Positions 1-6,100 of a stretch of 7,822 nt of DNA are shown here, piece by piece. The notes beneath the pieces are model-generated. The model made no database searches and had not been told where the DNA came from. It worked only from the letters and a program-made list of their open reading frames with translations. Each line of letters begins with the position of its first letter. The first letter of the stretch is position 1. The translations under genes and the position numbers were made by a program. Where the stretch lies: assembly GCA_017397205.1 (NCBI GenBank), contig JAFQJX010000235.1:1-7822 (forward strand). The letters are read 5' to 3'. The stretch comes from Clostridia bacterium (lineage in GTDB: Bacteria; Bacillota; Clostridia; Oscillospirales; CAG-272).

Positions 1-1
1 C

Positions 2-3000
2 CCCGTTGACCTCTCCACCCTGATTTACGACGGCATTTCAAGGACCTATTACGTCAACGCCTACAACACGGCAGGGGGGCTTGTTGCCAACCAACTGAAA
101 ACGATTGTGGTCCTGGATGCAGGCACCTATTCCGAGACTGTGAATTACACCGGAAGCGCGCTGTACAACGAGGGCGAGCTGACGATTACCTACACGGTAC
201 AGCCCAACGAGGGTTCCATTACCCTGACCCTGGGTGACCTGAGCAAGACCTACGACGGAAACGCCGTTGTGCCGGCCCCCGTTTATGACGGCGCCCCCGC
301 AGGCACCGCGTGGGACGAGGTTACCTACCTGTGGGAGAAGCGGAACGGCTCCGAATGGACCGAGATTGACGGTGCGCCCACCGCGGGCGGCACCTACCGC
401 GTCAAGGTTTCCGTTGTGACCGTGGACGGCAACTACGGAAAGACCCTGACCCAGGAGTTTACCATTGCCCGTGCAACGCCCACCCTTTCCTTTGACTTTG
501 CAGGCACGACCTACGTCCTGGAGGGCGGCGTGTACGTCACGACCTATACGGGCATCAATCAGGCGATTGCCTACACCACGAACTCCGACGGCACCGTCAC
601 CCTGCTGTACAACGGCAACGCCGTTGCACCCTTGGAGGTAGGCACCTACACCGTGACGCTTGCGGTTGCCGAGACGGAGAACTACGAGGCATTGACCGCA
701 GCCTCCGTTACCGTAGAGGTGAAGCCCTTTGAGGTGGACCTGGGCGACGCCGAGTGGACCTATGACCCCAACACCTTCGTTTACAACGGCAATTCCTTTA
801 CTGTGACCCTGACGCAGGAATTCCTTGACAAGTATGCCGAATACCTGGTTGCCAATCCCACCTACAACAACAACGTAGCAGATTTCGGCACCAATACGGC
901 AACCGTCGTGCTTCAGCTGAAGAACGCCGAGAACACGGTCTTCCGCCTGGCAAACGGCTCCACCGCAACCACCGACCAGACGCTGTCGCTTGACTTTACG
1001 GTAAAGAAGGCAACGATTGACGTCAGCGGCATTTACTTCACCGATACGGGTACACCCAAGGATTACACGGGCGCACCCCAGAATCTGACCCTCGTGGGCG
1101 TGAACAGCGAGTTGCTTGACGTCACTCTGACCGAGGCAAAGACCAATGCCGGCACCTACAACGTGACCGCGACCCTGACGCTCAAGGATACCGTTCACTA
1201 CGAGCCCCTGACCCAGAGCACCGTAACGGGCACCCTGGTGATTCAGAAGGCACAGGTTTCCTTTAACGTCAGCGGCAACGAGAATCCCACCTACAATGCA
1301 ACCGCGCAGGAGTTCACCTCCGTTGTGCTGAGCGATATGTGGGGCACCGTCTTTGCAAGCGGCTACTCCGTCACCATTTACAATGCAGCAGGTGATGTGA
1401 TTGAAGCCGACGAGGTGGTGAACGCAGGCACCTACACCTTCGTTTACGAAATCACCGATACCGCGAACATGGAGGGTGACACCCTGACCAAGACCATGAC
1501 GATTGGCAAGGCAACCTACCCCACCGCGGATTACAACAGAGTCACGGGCAGCACCACCGTCGTCTATGACGGCGAGGAGCATACCCTTTCGCTCCAGCTG
1601 GGCGCGGGTCTTGACGGCGAGAGCATTCGCATCACGAGCACCGTTCCCACCTACACCGCTCCCGGTGTGTACACCATCACCTTTGAGCTGGCTGGCTCCG
1701 CCAACTACAACGCTATCCCGAACGTGGAGGTCACCCTGACCATTCTGGCAGCCACCGTTTCCAGCGACGAGGGTGACGTCATCCTGGGTGACGATGCAGG
1801 CATCAAGGAGGGCTGGTACCTTGAGGTTGAAAAGACTGAGGGCAAGGTAGCAGACGAGGATACGGCGAGCGCCGTTGTCGGTGCTGTCGGCGAGGACGCT
1901 ACCCTGCAGATGCTGTATAAGCTGGGTCTGCTTGACGAGAACGGCGAGGAGGTAAAGGCAAGTGGCTTTACCGTCACCATCGTTATTCCCGAAAAGCACC
2001 GCGACAAGGAGGACCTGACCTTCGTGGTTGTGACTACCAGCAAGCGCGGCAAGCTGAAGGTCAATACCTTTGACGATGCAAAGCAGGACTATGAATACGA
2101 CCCCGTAACGGGTGAGCTGACCTTTGAGGTCAAGGACCTGAGCGCAACCTACGGCTACTGCTGCAAGGACAGCAAGCTGCTCCTGATTGTTGCAATCGCG
2201 GGCGGCGCCCTTGTGCTGGCGGCTGTTGTGGTTGTCCTGGTGATCGTTCTTTGCAAAAAGAAGAAGAACAAGACCGATGGCGGCGACGGCGGCGAGGAGA
2301 CGGTTCCCTATGAGGAAGCTCCCACCGAGGACTACGGCACCGCAGACTACCTCGCATATGAGGAGGCACCCGCTGAGGAGTTCCTCTCTGAGGAAGCCCC
2401 CACGGAGGAAGTTCCCGTAGAGGAAGTTCCCGTTGAGGAGGCCCCTGTAGAGGAGGCACCCGTAGAGGAGGCGCCCGTCGAGGAAACTCCCGTAGAGGAA
2501 GCACCCGTCGAGGAAGCACCCGTCGAGGAAGCTCCCGTAGAGGAAATTCCCGTCGAGGCAGTTCCCGTTGAGGAAGCACCCGTTGAGGGGGCTTCCTCGG
2601 GCGAGGGTGAGGAGGAGCCGAACAGCCCTTTTGACCTGAGCTTCGAGGCAAAGCTCGCTCTGGCGCCCGCGGAAACCAGAGGATATTACGAGCAGATTGC
2701 AGGATTTGCCAAATCCACCGGCGCCAAGGTTGTGAGAAGCTGGAAAAAGGAAAAGATTTATCAGGGCCGCAATACCCTGGCAATCATCAGCTTCCGTGCG
2801 AGCAAGCTCAGCATTTCGCTGGCGCTTGACCCCAAGGAGCTGGAGGCAAAATACGGTGTCATTGACAGGAGCGGCGTCAAGCAGCAGGCAAAAACGCCCG
2901 CCCTGCTCAAAATCACCTCTGCCCGCCGCGCAAAATATGCGGTGGAGCTTCTGCAAAAGGCCCTGGACCGCTTCGGCATTCCCAACAAGGCGCTGGGCAT

Positions 3001-3094
3001 CACGGTGACCGTGGAGCCCAAAACCGAGGAGGAGCTGCTTGAGGCAGGGCTGATTAAGAAGACCCCCTCGGACGGCGAGGAGGGCGAGGATTGA
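2..3094 (+). CDS. MBG/YDG-repeat transmembrane surface protein with acidic PVEE linker and cytoplasmic C-terminal domain (5' partial)
   Basis: The frame is open from base 2, so this is the last 1,030 residues of a larger protein; the GTG at 107 is internal. Residues 1-585 form about seven beta-rich repeats of 80-95 residues, most with a (N/T)AGTY-like motif and several with YDG or YNG, as in MBG/YDG domains of Firmicutes surface proteins. Residues 586-725 are a membrane-proximal domain with an IPEKHR stretch and a DLSATYGY end. A transmembrane helix (726-750) is followed by CKKKKNK, which by the positive-inside rule places the C-terminus in the cytoplasm. Then come an acidic stretch, twelve PVEE pentapeptides (804-863) and a basic globular-looking domain (881-990, with RSWKKEKI, LALDPKELEAKYG and RRAKYA). 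From memory, that last domain resembles one in cytosolic clostridial hypothetical proteins. There is no LPXTG motif. The signal peptide and promoter lie outside the window. Ligand and function are unknown. Confidence 0.9.
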   Translation, partial: PVDLSTLIYDGISRTYYVNAYNTAGGLVANQLKTIVVLDAGTYSETVNYTGSALYNEGELTITYTVQPNEGSITLTLGDLSKTYDGNAVVPAPVYDGAPAGTAWDEVTYLWEKRNGSEWTEIDGAPTAGGTYRVKVSVVTVDGNYGKTLTQEFTIARATPTLSFDFAGTTYVLEGGVYVTTYTGINQAIAYTTNSDGTVTLLYNGNAVAPLEVGTYTVTLAVAETENYEALTAASVTVEVKPFEVDLGDAEWTYDPNTFVYNGNSFTVTLTQEFLDKYAEYLVANPTYNNNVADFGTNTATVVLQLKNAENTVFRLANGSTATTDQTLSLDFTVKKATIDVSGIYFTDTGTPKDYTGAPQNLTLVGVNSELLDVTLTEAKTNAGTYNVTATLTLKDTVHYEPLTQSTVTGTLVIQKAQVSFNVSGNENPTYNATAQEFTSVVLSDMWGTVFASGYSVTIYNAAGDVIEADEVVNAGTYTFVYEITDTANMEGDTLTKTMTIGKATYPTADYNRVTGSTTVVYDGEEHTLSLQLGAGLDGESIRITSTVPTYTAPGVYTITFELAGSANYNAIPNVEVTLTILAATVSSDEGDVILGDDAGIKEGWYLEVEKTEGKVADEDTASAVVGAVGEDATLQMLYKLGLLDENGEEVKASGFTVTIVIPEKHRDKEDLTFVVVTTSKRGKLKVNTFDDAKQDYEYDPVTGELTFEVKDLSATYGYCCKDSKLLLIVAIAGGALVLAAVVVVLVIVLCKKKKNKTDGGDGGEETVPYEEAPTEDYGTADYLAYEEAPAEEFLSEEAPTEEVPVEEVPVEEAPVEEAPVEEAPVEETPVEEAPVEEAPVEEAPVEEIPVEAVPVEEAPVEGASSGEGEEEPNSPFDLSFEAKLALAPAETRGYYEQIAGFAKSTGAKVVRSWKKEKIYQGRNTLAIISFRASKLSISLALDPKELEAKYGVIDRSGVKQQAKTPALLKITSARRAKYAVELLQKALDRFGIPNKALGITVTVEPKTEEELLEAGLIKKTPSDGEEGED
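2411..2590 (+). repeat. 15-bp minisatellite encoding twelve xPVEE pentapeptides
   Basis: Twelve consecutive 15-bp units encode (V/A/T/I)-P-V-E-(E/A/G), residues 804-863 of the membrane protein. Third codon positions vary freely (GTA/GTC/GTT, GAG/GAA, GCA/GCG/GCC/GCT) while the peptide stays nearly constant. Some neighbouring units are identical, which suggests recent slippage. The array is a proline-rich, strongly acidic linker between the transmembrane helix and the C-terminal domain. In-frame copy changes would alter its length without breaking the protein. Confidence 0.93.
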
Positions 3095-3111
3095 TCTTCG
3101 TACTCTTTTGG

Positions 3112-3152
3112 GAGGAGCATCGCGCAACTGCGCGATGCTCCTCTTGCTTTTT
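3112..3152 (+). terminator. Rho-independent terminator of the surface protein gene
   Basis: A perfect 14-bp inverted repeat, AGGAGCATCGCGCA (3113-3126) and its reverse complement (3129-3142), can extend by the G3112-C3143 pair. It is followed by CTTGCTTTTT (3143-3152). It begins 17 nt after the stop codon at 3094. It should prevent upstream transcription from reaching the downstream cation-transporter gene. Confidence 0.93.
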
Positions 3153-3185
3153 CGGAGGGCAGAGCAGACGGCGGGAAACTGCACC

Positions 3186-3214
3186 TTGACAAAGGGCGAG
3201 GGGTTTGCTATAAT
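3186..3214 (+). promoter_or_regulatory. Perfect consensus sigma-A promoter with extended -10
   Basis: TTGACA (3186-3191), a 17-bp spacer (3192-3208) and TATAAT (3209-3214) match the vegetative consensus at all twelve positions. A TGC just before the -10 (3206-3208) adds the extended -10 element. Transcription should start near 3221. The nearest downstream gene starts at 3392, giving a leader of about 170 nt. An unregulated promoter this strong upstream of a membrane transporter suggests that control acts later, in the leader. Confidence 0.92.
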
Positions 3215-3313
3215 GGTGCCATCAATCAAATTGCGAGGTTTATAAGAAAACCGATGGACGGCGACAGTAGCGGCGCTCAAGACGCCAACTGTAACACTTT
3301 CGTTTGTTAAAAT

Positions 3314-3362
3314 AGGCATATCTGTATCGCAGGGTACAGGTATGCCTTTTGCGTTTTCTTTT
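3314..3362 (+). terminator. Leader terminator (attenuator) upstream of the CorC/CNNM-like gene
   Basis: A 13-bp stem, AGGCATATCTGTA (3314-3326) with TACAGGTATGCCT (3335-3347), has one G-U pair and an 8-nt loop. It is followed by the T-rich run TTTGCGTTTTCTTTT (3348-3362). It lies about 100 nt after the predicted transcription start and before the RBS at 3381. No promoter fits in the remaining gap, so expression of the downstream gene requires read-through. Confidence 0.85.
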
Positions 3363-3380
3363 AGGGCTCGTCTGACAGTG

Positions 3381-3385
3381 AGGAG
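3381..3385 (+). promoter_or_regulatory. Ribosome binding site of the CorC/CNNM-like gene
   Basis: AGGAG sits 6 nt upstream of the ATG at 3392, which fixes that start. It lies outside the terminator hairpin, so folding of the terminator would act on transcription rather than hide this site. Confidence 0.85.
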
Positions 3386-3391
3386 TAAAAA

Positions 3392-4639
3392 ATGAACCCA
3401 GGTCATATCGTGGCGATGGTGGCGTGCCTTCTGGCAATCGGCTTCTTCAGCGCCGCGGAAACCGCATTTTCTCTGATGAACCGCAGTCGCCTGATGGCGC
3501 AGGCGGAGAAGGGAAGCCGCGCCGCAAAGCGCGTGTGCCGTCTGGCAGAGGACGAGGAGAAGCTGTTTTCTACCACCCTGATTGGCAAAAGCGCCGCGTA
3601 CGTCGGGCTCGCCGTGCTTGTGGCAGTCATGCTGCCAAGGGTATGGGTGGGTGTCGGGGCGGCTGCCCTCTTTGCCCTCACCCTTGCGGCATCTCTTGTT
3701 TTCGGAGAGGTGACCCCGAGGGGGATTGCCAAGCACCTTCCCGAAAAAATCGCTCTTGCATCGGCTCCGCTTCTTGTGCTTCTCGGCTGGGTGCTGTGGC
3801 CGCTGAATCTTCTGTTTTCCCTCTGGAGGGGGCTGCTGGGAAAGATGCTCCGCACCAAGGAGGACGGCAAGCTTTCTCAGGAGGAGCTTCTTTTGCTGGT
3901 AGAGGAGGTTGAGCAGGACGGCAGCATTGATACGGAGGAGGGAGATTTGCTCCGCAACGCCATTGAGTTTACCGAGCTTGTGGCAGAGGATATTCTGACC
4001 CACCGCACCAAGCTGGAGGGCGTGCGCCGCGAGGCAAGCAAGGCGGAGGTTTCGCGCCTGTTTTACGAAACCAAGTTTTCCCGTCTGCTGGTCTACGAGG
4101 ATACCATTGACCATATCGTCGGTATCATTCATCAAAAGGATTTCTACACCGAAAAGGGCATCACGGAAAAGGGACTTGAGGAAATTATGACGCCTCCCAT
4201 TTTCGTGCACAAGACGGAGAAAATCCGCGCTCTGCTTGAGGAGCTGCAAAGAAGTAAATCCCATATCGCCGTCGTCATTGACGAATACGGCGGCACCCTC
4301 GGAATTGTCACCATGGAGGATATTCTGGAGGAGCTGGTGGGTGAAATCTGGGACGAGCACGACGAGGTGGTGGAGAGCTTTCTGCAAATCGGCGAGGACC
4401 GCTATCGCGTCGACTGCGAGGTGGCGCTGGACGATTTCTGCGACCGTTTTGATATCAAGGTGGAAAGCGACAGCGTGTCCGTTGGCGGCTGGGTGACGGA
4501 GTACCTTGACAAAATCCCGCAGGAGGGCGACCGCTTTACATACGGCAATCTTGCGCTTTCCGTTACGGAGGCGGACCCCTTGCGCGCTACCTTCCTGGAG
4601 GTGCAGGTTCTTGCCCCCTCCGAGGAGGACGGCGAATAA
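3392..4639 (+). CDS. CorC/CNNM-family membrane protein (DUF21, CBS pair, CorC_HlyC domain), putative divalent-cation transporter
   Basis: This is a complete protein of 415 residues, the usual length for the family. The N-terminal DUF21 membrane domain (about 1-150) has four hydrophobic segments, the FFSAAETAFS motif and GEVTPRGIAKHLPE (usually GEVxPK). Two CBS motifs follow (about 200-255 and 265-320), the second with the signature VVIDEYGGTLGIVTMEDILEE. The CorC_HlyC domain (about 330-412) includes SVGGWVTEYL. Characterised relatives, such as MpfA/YhdP of Gram-positives and archaeal CorC, move Mg2+ outward, and CBS domains bind adenine nucleotides. Many annotations call such proteins hemolysins, which is misleading. 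The substrate here is inferred from family only. The gene sits alone between two terminators behind its own promoter and structured leader, so its regulation appears independent of its neighbours. Confidence 0.93.
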   Translation: MNPGHIVAMVACLLAIGFFSAAETAFSLMNRSRLMAQAEKGSRAAKRVCRLAEDEEKLFSTTLIGKSAAYVGLAVLVAVMLPRVWVGVGAAALFALTLAASLVFGEVTPRGIAKHLPEKIALASAPLLVLLGWVLWPLNLLFSLWRGLLGKMLRTKEDGKLSQEELLLLVEEVEQDGSIDTEEGDLLRNAIEFTELVAEDILTHRTKLEGVRREASKAEVSRLFYETKFSRLLVYEDTIDHIVGIIHQKDFYTEKGITEKGLEEIMTPPIFVHKTEKIRALLEELQRSKSHIAVVIDEYGGTLGIVTMEDILEELVGEIWDEHDEVVESFLQIGEDRYRVDCEVALDDFCDRFDIKVESDSVSVGGWVTEYLDKIPQEGDRFTYGNLALSVTEADPLRATFLEVQVLAPSEEDGE

Positions 4640-4652
4640 GGGACAATAGAAA

Positions 4653-4686
4653 AAAGGAAGCGGGCACCGCGGTGCCCGCTTCCTTT
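4653..4686. terminator. Bidirectional intrinsic terminator (34-bp perfect palindrome)
   Basis: The 34 bp are fully self-complementary, centred on the ACCGCGGT core. A T run follows the hairpin on each strand: TTTCTT on plus, and six T on minus from the A run before 4656. The palindrome lies between the stop of the plus-strand transporter gene (4639) and the end of nrnA (4698) and can serve both convergent units. In RNA the stem would be about 15 bp with a very small loop. Confidence 0.93.
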
Positions 4687-4697
4687 CTTGATGCGCG

Positions 4698-5675
4698 TTA
4701 TACGGAAAGAGAGAGGATTTGCTCAAGGACGGAGGAAATTGCCCCGTCCACGGGGATATCTGCGAGGGTGCAGCCCGCCGCCATTTTGTGCCCACCGCCG
4801 CCGAAGTGTGCGGCAACGGAGGCAACGTCAGCACCGACGGAGCGCAGGGACACGCGCCAGGTGTTCTTTTGCGGCGCCTCCTTGAGCACGAATGCCACCG
4901 CCACGCCTGCAAGGGAGCGGACGATATCCACCGCCGTATCCAGGTCCTGGCGCTCAAAGCCGCCCTCCGCCATATCTGCGTTTGAGATAGCGGCGTAGGC
5001 AATCCGCCCGTTTGCCGCCGTTTGCATATGGGAGGCAACGAAGCCCTCTGCCGCAATCTCGGCCATGGTTTTGCTTTCGTACAGCGCGTGGTTAATCAGC
5101 CCCCCGTCAATGCCAAGCGACAGCAGGTGCGCCGCCGCCATGTGGGTAGCGGGCGTGCAGTTTGAGAAGCGGAAGCAGCCCGTGTCGGAGGAAATGGAGG
5201 CAAACAGCGCCTCCGCGACGGGGAGGGTCAGAGGGGAGGAGCCCTTTTGCTCCATGTGGCGGAATACCGTGAACAAAAGCTCACCCGCGGCGGCTGCCTC
5301 GCCGACGACGTAATGGTCGGCAAAGGGCGTGCCCTTTTCGTGGTGGTCAATCATAAAATCGGGGGCACCGTCGCCCGAAAACTCATCCTCCAGCGTGCCC
5401 AGCTGCTGGGGGGAGGCAACGTCCACGGCAAGCACCGTACGCCCCTCGCGCCCTGCATAGGGGGTCAGGCGCAGCCCTGCCGTCAGGTGTGCAAGACGGG
5501 CGGGAATGGGGTCGGCACAGCGGATAGAAACCGCCTCGCCGCGTCCAAGGAAATAGTGCGCCAGCGCCGCGGCGGAGCCAACGCAGTCGCCGTCCGGATT
5601 TTTGTGAATCAGAATGACGGGGTCCTTTGCCGTCTGAAGCCGCAGGCAAAGCTCGTCAAGGGTCAGCTTACGCAT
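4698..5675 (-). CDS. nrnA: NrnA: DHH/DHHA1-family nanoRNase and pAp phosphatase
   Basis: This protein degrades 2-5 nt RNA fragments to mononucleotides and, in characterised relatives, dephosphorylates 3'-phosphoadenosine 5'-phosphate. The 325 residues match the family length. The DHH domain shows HKNPDGD (H24, D28, D30), VDVA (D85), the defining IDHHE (D110-H112) and SDTG (D164), which are the expected metal ligands. The DHHA1 domain ends with the substrate-binding FGGGGHKMAAG (291-301). The ATG at 5675 is chosen because the protein begins MRKLTLDEL shortly before the first motif and a strong Shine-Dalgarno lies 5 nt upstream. The open frame to 5918 merely runs through rbfA. The start overlaps the rbfA stop by 8 nt, implying coupled translation. 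The gene ends at the shared terminator, so it closes the operon. Confidence 0.95.
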   Translation of the reverse strand: MRKLTLDELCLRLQTAKDPVILIHKNPDGDCVGSAAALAHYFLGRGEAVSIRCADPIPARLAHLTAGLRLTPYAGREGRTVLAVDVASPQQLGTLEDEFSGDGAPDFMIDHHEKGTPFADHYVVGEAAAAGELLFTVFRHMEQKGSSPLTLPVAEALFASISSDTGCFRFSNCTPATHMAAAHLLSLGIDGGLINHALYESKTMAEIAAEGFVASHMQTAANGRIAYAAISNADMAEGGFERQDLDTAVDIVRSLAGVAVAFVLKEAPQKNTWRVSLRSVGADVASVAAHFGGGGHKMAAGCTLADIPVDGAISSVLEQILSLSV

Positions 5676-6030
5676 TGCCGTCCTCCTCGCCTCCGTCCAC
5701 GCGGATTTCCTCAAGCAGCTCGGCAATTCTTGCGCCGTGGGCAATGCTGGTGTCATGCACGAATGCCAGAACGGGCGTGATTCGCAGATTGAGCGTTTCT
5801 GCAAGATGGTGACGCAAGACACCACAGCAGCTGTCAAGACCGCGGCGCACCTCCTTCGGGTCGCCCATGCAGGAGTAGTAGACGGTGGCGTTTCGCAGGT
5901 CGGGGGAAACCTCGGCACGGGTGACGGTCACGAAGTTTTCCGTCACGCGCGGGTCACGCACGGAGCGCAGACCAATCGTCAGCTCCTGTGCCACGGCATC
6001 GTTGATGCGACTTCTTCTGTGATTTGCCAT
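5668..6030 (-). CDS. rbfA: RbfA: 30S ribosome-binding factor A
   Basis: RbfA is a small KH-like protein that binds the immature 30S subunit and assists 16S rRNA maturation and cold adaptation. The 120 residues fit the family. Typical stretches are the basic start MANHRRSRIND, SVRDPRV, the VTRAEVSPDLRNATVYYS strand pair, and the C-terminal RITPVLAFVHDTSIAHG. The ATG at 6030 gives the usual N-terminus and has GAGGTG 6 nt upstream. A GTG at 6039 would add three residues but lies within that Shine-Dalgarno. The tail EEDGNA overlaps the nrnA start. In many Firmicutes rbfA and nrnA follow infB and precede truB; here they form a short two-gene unit downstream of murI. Confidence 0.95.
   Translation of the reverse strand: MANHRRSRINDAVAQELTIGLRSVRDPRVTENFVTVTRAEVSPDLRNATVYYSCMGDPKEVRRGLDSCCGVLRHHLAETLNLRITPVLAFVHDTSIAHGARIAELLEEIRVDGGEEDGNA
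5681..5688 (-). promoter_or_regulatory. Ribosome binding site that fixes the nrnA start
   Basis: GAGGAGGA on the minus strand lies inside the end of rbfA, 5 nt before the ATG at 5675. Ribosomes finishing rbfA would pass directly over it, supporting translational coupling and ruling out the upstream in-frame starts. Confidence 0.85.
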
Positions 6031-6064
6031 AGGGCACACCTCACTTTTTTCTCTTCTTTTCTTT

Positions 6065-6093
6065 ATTGTAGCATATTTCTAAAAAAATTACAC
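6065..6093 (-). promoter_or_regulatory. Probable sigma-A promoter of rbfA-nrnA
   Basis: On the minus strand the extended -10 TGCTACAAT (plus 6065-6073) stands 17 bp from a weak -35 GTGTAA (plus 6088-6093). The spacer is rich in T. The site lies in the 70-bp AT-rich gap between murI and rbfA, the only AT-rich stretch of the minus-strand cluster. I see no GC-rich terminator hairpin after murI, so read-through from ddl-murI may add to expression. Confidence 0.6.
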
Positions 6094-6100
6094 CCCTTTT

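Larger units (their letters stand above)
3221..3391 (+). ncRNA. Structured 5' leader, candidate cis-regulatory RNA (orphan attenuator) of the CorC/CNNM-like gene
   Basis: The leader can fold into three hairpins. The first is GGTTT/AAACC (3237-3241 with 3248-3252). The second is a two-part stem of ACAGT/ACTGT (3264-3268 with 3288-3292) enclosing GGCG/CGCC (3272-3275 with 3283-3286). The third is a terminator (3314-3347). ACAG at 3264 could instead pair with CTGT at 3322 in the terminator's 5' arm, and GCG (3261-3263) with CGC (3328-3330) would extend that helix. CTGTA at 3289 could pair with TACAG at 3335. These mutually exclusive pairings suggest a termination switch. I recognise no known riboswitch consensus. 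A stand-alone small RNA of about 140 nt is possible, but the RBS lies only about 20 nt past the terminator. The ligand is unknown; divalent metal is a guess from the downstream gene. Confidence 0.6.

Noticed and set aside
107..109. GTG as start of the surface protein
   Set aside because: The frame is open to the window edge and the residues before it continue a beta repeat. There is no ribosome binding site or signal peptide at this point.
2411..2590. CRISPR-like array
   Set aside because: The 15-bp units are contiguous, with no spacers, in frame within a coding sequence, and degenerate at codon third positions.
2130..2783. Arginine-rich minus-strand open frame with regular repeats
   Set aside because: It is the antisense image of the PVEE minisatellite and flanking acidic codons, with no Shine-Dalgarno or independent support.
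3221..3391. Assignment of the leader to a named riboswitch class or T-box
   Set aside because: The conserved motifs I know for M-box, yybP-ykoY, NiCo, fluoride, preQ1, TPP, cobalamin, SAM, c-di-AMP, guanidine and T-box are not visible. Naming one would be a guess.
38..5056. A 1,672-codon open frame on the minus strand
   Set aside because: It is codon-aligned with the two plus-strand genes and open only because they lack TTA, CTA and TCA. It runs through terminators, promoter and leader without a break, and its glycine/leucine-rich repeats mirror the PVEE array. There is no recognisable domain.
5676..5918. N-terminal extension of nrnA by 81 residues
   Set aside because: The extension reads through rbfA in another frame, has no DHH-family similarity, and the ATG at 5675 has a strong Shine-Dalgarno.
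6040..6100. Terminator after murI formed by the A-run and T-run
   Set aside because: Only weak A-T pairing is possible and there is no GC-rich stem. The stretch is better explained as promoter DNA of rbfA.
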